Below, in pieces: positions 8,143 through 19,358 of a stretch of DNA of 64,000 bases. Positions within the stretch are counted from its first letter, which is position 1. Every line of letters begins with the position of its first letter. The notes beneath the pieces are model-generated. The model saw only the letters and a program-made list of their open reading frames with translations, was not told the origin of the DNA and did not search any database. The stretch is from Nocardioides houyundeii (GTDB taxonomy: Bacteria > Actinomycetota > Actinomycetes > Propionibacteriales > Nocardioidaceae), in assembly GCF_002865585.1 (NCBI RefSeq), contig NZ_CP025581.1:3410001-3474000 (forward strand), in the 5' to 3' direction. A program made the translations under genes and the position numbers.

Positions 8143-8871
8143 TCAGTCGGCGGGACGGCGCAGCGGGCTGGCCTCGGCCCCGGCGGTGTAGGCCTCCGCG
8201 GCGTACAGCGCCCAGGACTGCACCCCACGCTCGCCACCGTCGCGGTAGGCGCGCAGGTTGGACTCGTACTGCGGACGCAGCGCCAGGTGGCCGGCCTCGG
8301 GGACCACCAGCGACTTGGCGTCCACCCCTCGGGAGACCAGGACCAGCCGCTCCGCTGCCCGGGCCACGATCCCGTTGTGGGAGGCGAACGGCAGGGCGGT
8401 GGCGAGGTCGGCGTGGACCATCGCTGCCACCAGGAGCGCCGGCGCGCCGGTGTCGGCGAGCAGCAGGTCGGTGACGCCGCGGAGCCGCTGGGCCGAGGCG
8501 CCGTCCCGGGGGCGGCCGAGCTCCTCGGCGGGCAGTGACGTCGCCGCCACGACGCTGTGCAGCCGGGCGAGTGCCTGCATCGGCGCCTGCTTCATCAGCG
8601 GGGCCAGGGAGAGCTCGACGGCCGAGAGCCGTACGGCGTCCTCCGCGATCGCGTCGCCCTCGCCCGCACGGACCTGGGCCAGGGTCGACCCAGATCCCTC
8701 GAGCACGGCGCTGGCGTGCGCTCCCCGGAGCAGCGACTCGGCCGTCATCTCCGGCGACGTGCGGCGCAGGCCCCGGTCGCGCAGCATCACGTCGATGCCG
8801 TCCCGGGTAGCGGCGTAGGCCGAGGACACACCCTCCAGGCCGGACAACCACGCCAGGGGATCCGTCATCAC
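8143..8871 (-). CDS. degenerate Fic-like protein (Rv3662c type)
   Basis: The protein is 242 residues if read from the GTG at 8871, or 241 from the next codon, ATG 8868. It keeps the order of Fic-protein motifs: an inhibitory-helix-like 'SAVLEGSG' (residue 54 on), the 'LARLHSVVAATSLPAEELGR' region, and at residue 160 'LPFASHNGIVAR', which aligns with the HPFxDGNGRxxR active site but has Leu for the catalytic His and lacks the Asp. AMP transfer is therefore unlikely. Homologues are often labelled oxidoreductase without clear reason. It is probably a binding or scaffold protein. TAGCGT lies seven bases before the GTG, which favours a leaderless start there. Confidence 0.65.
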   Translation of the reverse strand: MMTDPLAWLSGLEGVSSAYAATRDGIDVMLRDRGLRRTSPEMTAESLLRGAHASAVLEGSGSTLAQVRAGEGDAIAEDAVRLSAVELSLAPLMKQAPMQALARLHSVVAATSLPAEELGRPRDGASAQRLRGVTDLLLADTGAPALLVAAMVHADLATALPFASHNGIVARAAERLVLVSRGVDAKSLVVPEAGHLALRPQYESNLRAYRDGGERGVQSWALYAAEAYTAGAEASPLRRPAD

Positions 8872-8878
8872 GACAGCA

Positions 8879-8891
8879 ACGCTAGTAGCCT
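8879..8891. promoter_or_regulatory. back-to-back divergent -10 elements
   Basis: On the minus strand TAGCGT (8884-8879) lies seven bases before the GTG at 8871. On the plus strand TAGCCT (8886-8891) lies seven bases before the ATG at 8899. The two hexamers are one base apart, so the divergent promoters must share or compete for the same DNA. Both genes look leaderless. Confidence 0.6.
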
Positions 8892-8898
8892 CGGACCG

Positions 8899-9816
8899 AT
8901 GACCGACGAGCAGCCCCCGGACCCGACCCGATCGCCGGACCACTCCCCCGTCGTCGGGGCAGGCGTCGGGGCGCGCGTCGGCACCCGCGTCCTGGCCCGG
9001 GCGCACGAGCGGGGCCGTCCCGAGTTCCCAAGAGCCGCAGCGGACTGGCTGGCGGCCGGCGAGGCCCGCACCGTCCTGGAGCTCGGCGCCGGCACCGGCA
9101 AGCTGACCCGGGTGCTGCTGGCCGCCGGTCACGACGTGCACGCCTGCGACCCCGACGAGGCGATGCTGGAGGTGCTGCGCGACACCCTCCCCGGAGTCCG
9201 CGCCAGCACCTGGTCCGGCGGGGACCTCCCCGCTGCGGACCGCTCGGTCGACGTGGTCGTCTGCGTGGACACCTTCGAGTCGCTGGACCACGAGCGGGCG
9301 CTGCCGGAGATCGCCCGGGTGCTCAAGCCCGGCGGACACCTCGCGGTGGTCCACCACGAGCGGGACGAGCGCATCCCCTGGGTACGCCGGCTGGGCCGGC
9401 TGCTGGGCACCACCGCGCGGCGCGCGGTCGACGAGCCCGGCTCCACCCACGAGGTGCTGGTGCACTCCACGCTGTTCAGCTTCGTGGAGGAGAGCTCCTT
9501 CAAGTCCTGGCAGGACGTCAACCGCGAGACCGTGGTGGACCTGGCCCGGTCCCACCTGGGCGGCCGCGACGAGGACGAGCTGGACCAGGCGCTCGCCGAG
9601 GTCGTCGCCTTCTACGACGAGTTCGGCCGCGGCATGGACGGCATGCAGCTGCCGTACGTGGTGCGCGGCCACCGCACCCAGGTGGTCCACCAGCCCGGCC
9701 TCTTCGCCGACGGCGGAGCGCTGGGCGAGCTGCCGGAGCCCGAGGACGCCGCCGTCGCCGGCAGCTTCCTGTCCGACGGCACGGACACCGACATGCTGCT
9801 GATCGACTTCCGCTAG
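8899..9816 (+). CDS. class I SAM-dependent methyltransferase
   Basis: This 305-residue protein carries SAM-binding motif I 'VLELGAGTGKLTRVL' near residue 60, an acidic residue at the end of strand two (VHACDPDEAML), 'DVVVCVDTFESL' and 'IARVLKPGGHLAVVHHE'. This is the Methyltransf_11 layout. The N terminus is a flexible Pro/Asp-rich stretch. The C-terminal 120 residues are acidic and likely choose the substrate, which cannot be named. It is cytoplasmic, without a signal peptide. It is divergent from the Fic-like gene across 27 bases. Confidence 0.82.
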   Translation: MTDEQPPDPTRSPDHSPVVGAGVGARVGTRVLARAHERGRPEFPRAAADWLAAGEARTVLELGAGTGKLTRVLLAAGHDVHACDPDEAMLEVLRDTLPGVRASTWSGGDLPAADRSVDVVVCVDTFESLDHERALPEIARVLKPGGHLAVVHHERDERIPWVRRLGRLLGTTARRAVDEPGSTHEVLVHSTLFSFVEESSFKSWQDVNRETVVDLARSHLGGRDEDELDQALAEVVAFYDEFGRGMDGMQLPYVVRGHRTQVVHQPGLFADGGALGELPEPEDAAVAGSFLSDGTDTDMLLIDFR

Positions 9817-9857
9817 CCGCCGGGCGCGACGTCCCGGACGAGCGCCGGAGACGTGAG

Positions 9858-9863
9858 TAGCGT
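9858..9863 (+). promoter_or_regulatory. -10 element (TAGCGT) of the LytS-type kinase operon
   Basis: TAGCGT is followed by six bases and the ATG at 9870, with no ribosome binding site between. This suggests a leaderless first gene for the operon that runs to the symporter. Confidence 0.6.
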
Positions 9864-9869
9864 GCGGCC

Positions 9870-10991
9870 ATGGCGTCCTGGCGTCCCTGGCGGCGTACCC
9901 ACCTCGGCACGGAGGCGGACCGGGCGACCTTCCACACCCTGCACACCGCGTCCCTGGCCTCCCCGGCGCTGCGGGAGGGGCTGACCACCGCCAGCGCCCA
10001 GCGGTCCGTCAAGCACCTGCGGGCCCTGCTGGGCGTCCCGGCGGTGGCGCTGACCGACACCGCCGGGGTCCTGGCCTGGGACGGTGTCGGCAGCCACCAC
10101 GTCCCCCAGGTTCCCGACCTGGTCGCCTCCGCCCTCGAGCACGACACCACTCGCGCCACCGAGGCCGCCGACCTGCCCTGCATCGACCCGGGCTGCCCGG
10201 TGCGGCACGCGATCGCCACCCCCCTGGTGGTGGAGGAGCGCACCGTCGGGATGCTGCTCGCCTTCGCCCCGCAACCGGCCGCGGGGCTGGTGCTGGCCAC
10301 CCACGAGGTCGCCCGCTGGGTCAGCGGCCAGCTCGAGCTCGCCGAGCTCGACGCCCAGCGCACCCGCGCGATGGAGGCCGAGGTGCGGGCGCTGCGGGCC
10401 CAGATCAGCCCGCACTTCATCTACAACTCCCTGGGCGCCATCGCCAGCTTCGTGCGCACCGACCCCGACCGGGCCCGCGAGCTGCTGCTGGAGTTCGCCG
10501 ACTTCACCCGCTACTCCTTCCGCAGCCACGGCGAGTTCACCACGCTGGCCGAGGAGCTGCGCTCCATCGAGCGCTACCTGATGCTGGAGCAGGCCCGGTT
10601 CGGCGACCGGCTGCGGGTCACCCTGCAGGTGGCGCCGGAGGTGCTCGCGGTGACGGTGCCCTTCCTGTGCGTGCAGCCCCTGGTGGAGAACGCCGTACGC
10701 CACGGGCTGGAGGCCGTCGAGGGGGTGGGCCACCTGCGGATCGTGGCCCGCGACCTGGACCAGGAGTGCCTGATCGAGGTCGAGGACAACGGGGTCGGGG
10801 AGGACCCGGAGCGGGTGCGGCGGGCGCTGGCGGGCGACGACTCCGGGGACTCGGTCGGTCTCGGGAACGTCGACGCACGGCTGCGCAACGCGTTCGGGGA
10901 CGGCTACGGTCTCGTGGTCGAGACCGCACCGGGCGCCGGCACGAAGGTGATCGTGCGCGTGCCCAAGTTCGCCCCGGGAGTGCACCCATGA
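9870..10991 (+). CDS. LytS-type sensor histidine kinase
   Basis: This 373-residue kinase has no obvious membrane helices. An N-terminal GAF-like sensor (about residues 45-150, with 'CIDPGCPVRHAIATPLVVEERTVG') is followed by a His_kinase domain 'QISPHFIYNSLGAI', whose His is the likely phospho-site, and an HATPase domain (PLVENAVRHGLE, VEDNGVGEDP, GLGNVDARL). LytS/YpdA kinases pair with LytTR regulators. In E. coli such pairs (BtsSR, YpdAB) sense pyruvate and switch on a transporter. The transporter genes right downstream suggest a similar carboxylate-sensing role, which is inference. The stop overlaps the regulator start (ATGA). Confidence 0.88.
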   Translation: MASWRPWRRTHLGTEADRATFHTLHTASLASPALREGLTTASAQRSVKHLRALLGVPAVALTDTAGVLAWDGVGSHHVPQVPDLVASALEHDTTRATEAADLPCIDPGCPVRHAIATPLVVEERTVGMLLAFAPQPAAGLVLATHEVARWVSGQLELAELDAQRTRAMEAEVRALRAQISPHFIYNSLGAIASFVRTDPDRARELLLEFADFTRYSFRSHGEFTTLAEELRSIERYLMLEQARFGDRLRVTLQVAPEVLAVTVPFLCVQPLVENAVRHGLEAVEGVGHLRIVARDLDQECLIEVEDNGVGEDPERVRRALAGDDSGDSVGLGNVDARLRNAFGDGYGLVVETAPGAGTKVIVRVPKFAPGVHP

Positions 10992-11716
10992 GCCAGACCG
11001 CCACCGGGCTGAGGGTGCTCGTCGTCGACGACGAGCGGCCCGCCCTCGACGAGCTCTCCTGGCTGCTGGCCCGCGACGCCCGGGTGGGCGAGGTGCTGAC
11101 CTGCGACTCGGCCACCGAGGCCCTGCGGCTGCTGCGGGAGCACGAGGTGGACGCGGTCTTCCTCGACGTCTCCATGCCGGGCCTGACCGGGCTGGAGATG
11201 GCGCAGGTGCTGGCCCGGTTCAAGATCCCTCCCCCCGTCGTCTTCGTCACCGCGCACGAGCAGCACGCCGTGGAGGCCTTCGAGCTGCGGGCGGTCGACT
11301 ACGTGCTCAAGCCGGTGCGCGAGGAGCGCCTGGCCGAGGCGGTACGCCGGGTGGTCGAGGGCGGCGGCTCCGCCGCGGCGGCGGCGCGGGAGCAGATCCC
11401 GGTGGAGCGGGCCGGGGTGACCCGGTTCATCAGCCGCGCCGACATCAGCCACGTGGAGGCCCAGGGCGACTACGCCCGGCTGCACACCGCCGCCGGGTCG
11501 CACCTGGTCCGCACCCCGCTGTCCACCCTGGAGGCCGAGTGGGCCGGAGCCGGGTTCGTGCGGATCCACCGGTCCCTGCTGGTCTCGGTGGCCCACATCG
11601 ACCAGGTCCGGATGGAGGGGGGCCGGTGCACGGTGGTGGTCGCCGGCCGCGACCTCGCGGTGAGCCGCCGCCACACCCGGGAGCTGCGGGACCTGTTGAC
11701 CCGCCGTACGTCCTGA
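10988..11716 (+). CDS. LytTR-family response regulator
   Basis: The protein is 242 residues: a receiver domain (LRVLVVDDERPALDEL; phospho-acceptor Asp in AVFLDVSMPG near residue 60; 'VDYVLKPV' near 104) and a C-terminal LytTR DNA-binding domain (about 138-240; 'FISRADISHVEAQGDYARL', 'FVRIHRSLLV'). It is coupled to the kinase by a 4-base overlap and should bind direct repeats upstream of its targets. The adjacent symporter genes are the obvious candidates. Confidence 0.9.
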   Translation: MSQTATGLRVLVVDDERPALDELSWLLARDARVGEVLTCDSATEALRLLREHEVDAVFLDVSMPGLTGLEMAQVLARFKIPPPVVFVTAHEQHAVEAFELRAVDYVLKPVREERLAEAVRRVVEGGGSAAAAAREQIPVERAGVTRFISRADISHVEAQGDYARLHTAAGSHLVRTPLSTLEAEWAGAGFVRIHRSLLVSVAHIDQVRMEGGRCTVVVAGRDLAVSRRHTRELRDLLTRRTS

Positions 11717-11732
11717 CCCACACTCGGCGTCC

Positions 11733-12125
11733 ATGGAGCAGCCCGAGCCGCAGCGGGTCCGGGTGACCGGACCGCCGCGGCGGCACGGGCGGGCCCTGCG
11801 CCCGGGCACCGGCGACATCGACGCCGGCACCCGCGTCGGGGCGATCCTGATGGGCAGCCTGCTGGCCGAGCAGCGGCGGCTCGCGGGCTGGGTGCTCGCC
11901 ACGCTGGTGCTCACCGTCTGCTCCTGGCCCCTGGTCTTCCACCTGTTCCCCGGTCTCTCGGACCTGCGGGTGCTGGGCATGCCCGTGCCCTGGCTGCTGC
12001 TCGGGTTCGTGGTCTACCCGCTGTTCGGGGGCCTGGGCTGGGTGTTCGTACGCCGTGCGGAGGCCAACGAGCGCGCCTTCTCCGAGCTGCTCGCCGAGGC
12101 GCTGCCCGAGGGCGAGGAGCCGTGA
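11733..12125 (+). CDS. small membrane protein paired with the first symporter
   Basis: This 130-residue protein has two hydrophobic helices (about 50-70 and 80-103: 'VLATLVLTVCSWPLVFHLF' and 'VPWLLLGFVVYPLFGGLGW') between a basic N terminus and an acidic C terminus. The two-helix layout and position resemble the DUF485 protein before the second symporter at 13784, though the sequence is not closely alike. Its stop overlaps the symporter start (GTGA). It is probably a partner or stabiliser of the transporter. Confidence 0.65.
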   Translation: MEQPEPQRVRVTGPPRRHGRALRPGTGDIDAGTRVGAILMGSLLAEQRRLAGWVLATLVLTVCSWPLVFHLFPGLSDLRVLGMPVPWLLLGFVVYPLFGGLGWVFVRRAEANERAFSELLAEALPEGEEP

Positions 12126-13647
12126 CCGACTCCCTGGCCGGGGTGGTCGGGGTGGTGCTGGTGGTGGCCGCGACCCTGGCGATCGGCACCTGGGGGCTGC
12201 GCATCTCCCGCACCACCAGCGACTTCATGGTGGCCTCGCGCACCGTGCGACCGCGGCTCAACGCCTCGGCGATCGGCGGCGAGTACCTCTCCGCGGCGTC
12301 CTTCCTCGGGGTGGCCGGCCTGGTGCTCACCTTCGGCGCCGACATGCTCTGGTACCCGGTGGGCTGGACCGCGGGCTACCTGGTGCTGCTGGTGCTGGTG
12401 GCGGCGCCGCTGCGTCGTTCGGGGGCCTACACGCTGCCCGACTTCGCCGAGGCCCGGCTCCGCTCGCGCGGGGTGCGGGCGGTGTGCTCGGTGCTGGTGG
12501 TGGCCATCGGCTGGCTCTACCTGCTGCCCCAGTTCCAGGGCGCGGGCCTCACCCTGCGCACCGCCATCGGCGCCCCCGCCTGGGTCGGCACCGTGGTGGT
12601 GACCCTGGTGGTGCTGGCCAACGTCACCTCCGGCGGCATGCGCTCCATCACCTTCGTCCAGGCCTTCCAGTACTGGCTCAAGCTGTTCGCCATGCTGGTG
12701 CCCGCGGCGGTGCTGCTGGTGGTCTGGCTCGGTGACGGCGCCGCCAACCCCGCCGACGCCAGCTCCCCGCACGGCGCAGGCGGCTGGTCCATCCCGCTGG
12801 GCGAGGGCGGAGGGCAGGGCCTGTACGTCACCTACTCGCTGATCGTGGCCACCTTCCTGGGCACGATGGGCCTGCCGCACGTGGTGGTCCGCTTCTACAC
12901 CAACCCCGACGGCCGGGCGGCGCGGCGCACCACGCTGGTGGTGCTGGCGCTGCTCGGCGCCTTCTACCTGCTGCCGCCGGTCTACGGCGCCCTGGGCCGG
13001 GTGTACGCCGCGGACCTGGCCGCGAGCGACCAGGCCGACTCCCTGGTGCTGGCGCTGCCCCGGGTGATGGTCCCGGGGGTGGGGGCGAGGTGCTCACCGG
13101 CCTGCTGACCGCCGGCGCGTTCGCCGCCTTCCTGTCCACCGCCTCGGGCCTGACCATCGCGGTGGCCGGGGTGCTGGCCCAGGACCTGACCGGGCGGCGC
13201 TTCGGCGCCAGGCGGCTGGCCGGAGTGGCGGCCTTCCGGGTGGGCGCGGCGCTCGCGGTGGTGCTGCCGGGGGCGCTGGCCCTGACCTCGATGGACGTCG
13301 GGATCGCCCGGGTGGTGGGACTGGCGTTCGCGGTGGCGGCCTCCACCTTCTGCCCGCTGCTGGTGCTGGGGATCTGGTGGCACGGCCTGACCGCGCCCGG
13401 GGCGATCGCCGGGCTGGTCGTCGGCGGCGTGGGCTCGGGGTTCGCCGTGGCGTGGACGCTGTTCACCTCCGCGACCACCGGGTGGACCGCCGTACTGCTG
13501 GGACAGCCGGCGGCGTGGAGCGTGCCGGCGGCCTTCCTCACCATGGTGCTGGTCAGCCGGGCCACGCGGGCCCGGGCACCGGTGGACGCGCGCCGCTTCA
13601 TGGTGCGGCTGCACACCCCGGAGGCGCTCCCGCTGGACCGCGGCTGA
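12122..13647 (+). CDS. sodium:solute symporter family protein (frameshifted)
   Basis: Two frames together encode one SSS-family symporter of about 508 residues, similar in layout to the neighbour at 14145. The first frame (12122-13108) covers roughly nine helices, with 'EYLSAASFLGVAGL' and 'ATFLGTMGLPHVVVRFYTNP'. The second (from about 13090) continues 'TGLLTAGAFAAFLSTASGL'. The join falls in G-runs at 13075-13085. One extra G would restore 'PGVGGEVLTGLL', and the total length is one base short of a multiple of three. A missing base in the assembly is the simplest reading. Likely substrates are acetate or other monocarboxylates. Confidence 0.82.
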
Positions 13648-13783
13648 CCGTTCGTCGCGCCAGGACGACCGCTGGACGAGTCGCGGGCCCCGCTGGGCGA
13701 CGTACCCGGGGCACCCTCTCGCCCGCCGGGTGTGACCTGCGCCACTTTGGTCTCGACCGACCTGCCGAGAAGAGGGACCCGCC

Positions 13784-14143
13784 GTGACCCAGACGCCGCA
13801 CGACCAGGCCGCCAGGCACGATCCGATCTACGACCACCTCGCCGCGAAGCCGGAGTTCGCCCTGCTCCGCCGCCAGTACCGACGCTTCATCATCCCCGCC
13901 ACGGCCGTCTTCCTCGGCTGGTACGGCCTGTACGTCGTGATGTCGATGTTCGCCCCCGGCTTCATGAACCACGTGCTGTTCGGTCGGATCAACGTGGCCC
14001 TGGTGTTCGGACTGCTGCAGTTCGTGACCACGTTCGGCATCGCCTACCTCTACAGCCAGTACTCCAACAAACACCTGGACCCGCTGGCCAAGCTGCTCAA
14101 CGACGAGTACGACGCCGACCGCACCGGCCGGAAGGACCGCTGA
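13784..14143 (+). CDS. DUF485 domain membrane protein
   Basis: This 119-residue protein is of the DUF485 (YjcH) family that accompanies ActP-type acetate symporters. 'FALLRRQYRRFIIPATAVFLG' enters the first helix, and a second helix runs through 'FGLLQFVTTFGIAYLYSQYS'. The GTG start has AGAGGGA eight to ten bases upstream. It ends one base before the symporter ATG, so the two are one unit. The 136 bases before it hold no gene and may carry a promoter. Confidence 0.87.
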   Translation: MTQTPHDQAARHDPIYDHLAAKPEFALLRRQYRRFIIPATAVFLGWYGLYVVMSMFAPGFMNHVLFGRINVALVFGLLQFVTTFGIAYLYSQYSNKHLDPLAKLLNDEYDADRTGRKDR

Positions 14144-14144
14144 C

Positions 14145-15740
14145 ATGGACGGCAACCAGATCCTCACCGCCGGCCTCTTCCTCGCCGTCGTCGCGCTCAC
14201 CGTGGCCATCACCTTCTGGGCCAGCCGCCAGACCCGCGGGGCGGCCGACTACTACGCCGGCGGCCGCGGGTTCTCCGGCTTCCAGAACGGCCTCGCCATC
14301 GGCGGCGACTACATGTCGGCCGCCTCGTTCCTGGGCATCTCGGGTGCTATCGCGCTCTACGGCTACGACGGCTTCCTCTACTCCATCGGCTTCCTGGTGG
14401 CCTGGCTGGTGGCCCTGCTGCTGGTCGCCGAGGTGCTGCGCAACTCCGGCCGCTACACGATGGCCGACCAGCTCGCCTACCGGATGCGGCAGCGCCCGGT
14501 CCGCACCGCGGCCGCGATCAGCACGGTGGCGGTGTCGATCTTCTACCTGCTGGCCCAGATGGTGGGCGCCGGCGCCCTGGTCGCGCTGCTGCTCGACGTG
14601 GAGTCCGGCACGGTCAAGAACGTCACCATCTTCGCGGTCGGGGCGCTGATGATCTTCTACGTCACCGTCGGCGGGATGAAGGGCACCACCTGGGTCCAGA
14701 TCATCAAGGCCGTGATGCTGATGGCCGGCTCGGCGCTGATCGTGGTGCTGGTGCTGGCCAAGTTCGACTTCAACCTCTCCGAGCTGCTCGGGGCGGCCTC
14801 CAGCAACAGCGGCGCGGGCCAGGCCTTCCTGGAGCCGGGGCTGCGCTACGGCGCCGACCTGACCAGCAAACTGGACTTCATCTCCCTGGCCATCGCCCTG
14901 GTCTTCGGCACCGCGGGCCTGCCGCACATCCTGATCCGGTTCTACACCGTCCCGACCTCTCGGGACGCCCGCAAGTCGGTGCTCTGGGCGATCGGCCTGA
15001 TCGGCACCTTCTACCTGTTCACACTGGTGCTGGGCTTCGGTGCCGCGGCGCTGATCAACCCCGGGGACCTCGACGCGGCCGGCAACCTGGCCGCGCCCAA
15101 GCTCGCCGAGGTGGTCGGCGGCGGGGTCGACTCCACCGGCGGCGCGATCCTGCTGGCGCTCATCGCGGCGGTCGCCTTCGCCACCATCCTCGCGGTGGTC
15201 GCCGGGCTGACGCTGACGTCGTCGATGTCGGTGGCCCACGACGTGTGGAACCCGGTGGTCAAGAAGGGCCAGGCCACGGAGGCGGAGGAGATGAAGGTCT
15301 CCCGGATCGCAGCCGGGGTCATCGGACTGGTCGCCATCCTGCTGGCCATCCCGGCCCAGTCCCTCAACATCGCCTTCCTGGTCGCCCTGGCCTTCGCGGT
15401 GGCCGCCTCGGCGAACCTGCCGGCGATCCTGTTCAACATGTTCTGGCGCGGCTTCAACACCCGGGGCGCGGTGTGGAGCATCTACGGCGGACTGGTCTCC
15501 GCGGTGGGGCTCGTCATCTTCTCCCCGGTCTTCTCCGGCAGCGAGACGGCGTTGTTCCCCGACGCCGACTTCGCCTGGTTCCCGCTGCAGAACCCGGGCA
15601 TCGTCTCCATCCCGATCGGCTTCCTGCTCGGCTTCATCGGGTCGATCACGTCCAAGGAGCCTGACGCCGCCGAGCGCTACACCGAGCTGGAGGTCCGGGC
15701 CCTGACCGGGGCCGGCGCGGAGGGGGCGGTGCAGCACTGA
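14145..15740 (+). CDS. actP: cation/acetate symporter (ActP-like)
   Basis: This 531-residue intact SSS-family transporter has about 13 helices. Marks include 'DYMSAASFLGISGAIALYGYDG', 'FGTAGLPHILIRFYTVP' and 'FATILAVVAGLTLTSSMSVAHD', all characteristic of acetate permeases. It would bring acetate, and perhaps propionate or pyruvate, into the cell with Na+ or H+. It sits between its DUF485 partner and acs, which activates acetate to acetyl-CoA, giving an uptake-activation pair. Confidence 0.87.
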   Translation: MDGNQILTAGLFLAVVALTVAITFWASRQTRGAADYYAGGRGFSGFQNGLAIGGDYMSAASFLGISGAIALYGYDGFLYSIGFLVAWLVALLLVAEVLRNSGRYTMADQLAYRMRQRPVRTAAAISTVAVSIFYLLAQMVGAGALVALLLDVESGTVKNVTIFAVGALMIFYVTVGGMKGTTWVQIIKAVMLMAGSALIVVLVLAKFDFNLSELLGAASSNSGAGQAFLEPGLRYGADLTSKLDFISLAIALVFGTAGLPHILIRFYTVPTSRDARKSVLWAIGLIGTFYLFTLVLGFGAAALINPGDLDAAGNLAAPKLAEVVGGGVDSTGGAILLALIAAVAFATILAVVAGLTLTSSMSVAHDVWNPVVKKGQATEAEEMKVSRIAAGVIGLVAILLAIPAQSLNIAFLVALAFAVAASANLPAILFNMFWRGFNTRGAVWSIYGGLVSAVGLVIFSPVFSGSETALFPDADFAWFPLQNPGIVSIPIGFLLGFIGSITSKEPDAAERYTELEVRALTGAGAEGAVQH

Positions 15741-15775
15741 GCGGCGTACCGGCGGGGCGGACGCCACCGAGGCAG

Positions 15776-15781
15776 TAGATT
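15776..15781 (+). promoter_or_regulatory. -10 element (TAGATT) upstream of acs
   Basis: TAGATT lies 35 bases before the acs ATG. Unlike most first genes in this window, acs has a normal leader with AGGAG at about 15803. Just downstream, at 15783-15789, GTCACA reads on the other strand as TGTGAC, one half of a CRP-type site (TGTGA-N6-TCACA). The other half is poor. Confidence 0.4.
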
Positions 15782-15816
15782 TACGTCACACTCGACAACC
15801 CCAGGAGCCTTCTTCC

Positions 15817-17793
<1,977 letters not shown>

Positions 17794-17800
17794 GCCCGCG

Positions 17801-19261
17801 TTACCTGCGTTCGACGGGCTCGGGCTCGGGCTTGGTGCCCGAGTCCGGGTCGGAGTCGGAGTCCTGGTCCCCGGCAGGGGCCTTGGCGCTCACCAGCAGT
17901 ACGACGACTCCCAGGGCCGCCGCGATGACCGAGGCACCGAGGATGCCGACCTTGGCCTCCTCGGTCAGCAGCTCGGCACCCGGGAACGACAGGCCGGCGA
18001 TGAACAGGCTGACGGTGAAGCCGATGCCCGCCACGGCGCCCAGCCCGCCGATCATCGCCCACGTGGTGCCCTCGGGCAGCCGGCCCAGCCCCAGCCTGAT
18101 GGCGATGAAGCAGGCCAGCAGGATGCCCACTGGCTTGCCGATCACCAGGCCCGCGGCGATCCCCAGTGCGATGCTCGATTCGAGCGCCTCGCCCAGCACC
18201 CCGCCACCGAGGTGGACCCCGGCGTTGGCGAGCGCGAAGACCGGGAGCACCAGGTAGGCCGAGAGCGGGTGCAGCCGGGTCTGCAGCCGCTCCACCACCG
18301 GCACGGACTCGTTGATCAGGAAGCGCAGCTTCTCGATCTCGTCCGGGTCCAGCTGGCGATCGGTGAGCGCCTGAGAGGCGTAGGAGCGCGCCACGTCCTC
18401 CTTGAGCAGCGCCACGGCGGGGGTCAGCAGGCCGATGGCGACGCCGGCGAGCGTGGCGTGCACGCCGGACTGGAGCAAAGCGAACCAGAGCAGCACCCCG
18501 ACCACGATGTAGGCCCACATGGTCCAGATCTTCAGCACCCGCATCACCACGATCAGCGCCAGCAGGCCGAAGGCGGCTGCCAGCCACCACAGAGACAGGT
18601 CGTCGGTGTAGAAGACCGCGATCACGACGATGGCGCCGATGTCGTCCACGATCGCCAGGGTCAGCAGGAACAGCCGGGCCGCCGAGGGGATGCGCCGCCC
18701 GAGCAGACCCAGCACCCCGACCGCGAAGGCGATGTCGGTGGCCATCGGGATCCCCCAGCCCGAGGCACCCTCTCCCCCACCGGCGATCAGGAAGTAGATG
18801 CCGGCGGGCACGACCATGCCGCCGAAGGCGGCCACGATGGGCAGCGCCGCCGTCTTGGGGTCCCGCAGGTCGCCCTTGACCAGCTCGTACTTGATCTCCA
18901 GGCCGACGACGAAGAAGAAGATCACCATCAGGGCGTCGTTCACCCAGTGCTGGAGGCTCTCGGAGAGCTCGACCACGCCCAGGTCGAGACTGATCTCGGT
19001 GTGCCAGAACGAGTCGTAGGACCCCGACCACGCCGAGTTCGCCCAGATCAGCGCGGCGGCGGTGGCCAGCAGCAGCAGCAGCGAGCCGGCAGCCTCGATG
19101 CGCAGGAACTCCCGCACCGGTCGCGCGACCAGGCGCGCCAGCGCTCGGTCACTGACCAGGTAGGTGGGCCCGGTGGTCCACAGCCTGTCCAACGCAGTCC
19201 GGGCGCGACGAGCTGCGCCGGGGTCTTGGGGATTCTTCGCAGTCAAGGGGAGGCCCTTCAT
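17801..19261 (-). CDS. nhaA: Na+/H+ antiporter NhaA
   Basis: This 486-residue antiporter has about 11-12 helices. The ion-binding pair is in 'LAIVDDIGAIVVIAVF', and 'MVIFFFVVGLEIKYELVKGDL' and 'GWGIPMATDIAFAVGVLGLLG' are family hallmarks. The C terminus carries an extra acidic tail (DSDSDPDSGT). It exports Na+ or Li+ in exchange for protons and handles salt and pH stress. The ATG at 19261 is preceded by a structured leader (19262-19353) that may control translation. It has not been possible to see a longer credible N terminus. Confidence 0.93.
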   Translation of the reverse strand: MKGLPLTAKNPQDPGAARRARTALDRLWTTGPTYLVSDRALARLVARPVREFLRIEAAGSLLLLLATAAALIWANSAWSGSYDSFWHTEISLDLGVVELSESLQHWVNDALMVIFFFVVGLEIKYELVKGDLRDPKTAALPIVAAFGGMVVPAGIYFLIAGGGEGASGWGIPMATDIAFAVGVLGLLGRRIPSAARLFLLTLAIVDDIGAIVVIAVFYTDDLSLWWLAAAFGLLALIVVMRVLKIWTMWAYIVVGVLLWFALLQSGVHATLAGVAIGLLTPAVALLKEDVARSYASQALTDRQLDPDEIEKLRFLINESVPVVERLQTRLHPLSAYLVLPVFALANAGVHLGGGVLGEALESSIALGIAAGLVIGKPVGILLACFIAIRLGLGRLPEGTTWAMIGGLGAVAGIGFTVSLFIAGLSFPGAELLTEEAKVGILGASVIAAALGVVVLLVSAKAPAGDQDSDSDPDSGTKPEPEPVERR

Positions 19262-19353
19262 CGGAGTCGCCCTGCGCTCATCGTCGGCGCAGGCGCATCT
19301 CGAACACCGTCGCTGGTCCAGCGACGAGCCGACCAGACTTCCCGGCACACCAG
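19262..19353 (-). promoter_or_regulatory. structured 5' leader of nhaA; riboswitch candidate
   Basis: The -10 on this strand places transcription start near 19351-19353, giving a leader of about 90 bases. It opens with a GGTGTGCCGGGAAGTCTGGT stretch, whose GCCG pairs with the following CGGC. Next is a hairpin built from CGTCGC and GCGACG, and finally CCTGCGC pairs with GCGCAGG. The last stem covers the purine-rich bases just before the ATG, so the start site can be hidden. This is the layout of an ion- or ligand-controlled leader. I cannot assign a known family with confidence. Confidence 0.5.
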
Positions 19354-19358
19354 GTATC

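Noticed and set aside
8143..8871. Active Fic AMP-transferase or toxin
   Set aside because: The catalytic His and metal-binding Asp are missing and there is no antitoxin gene, so activity is not supported.
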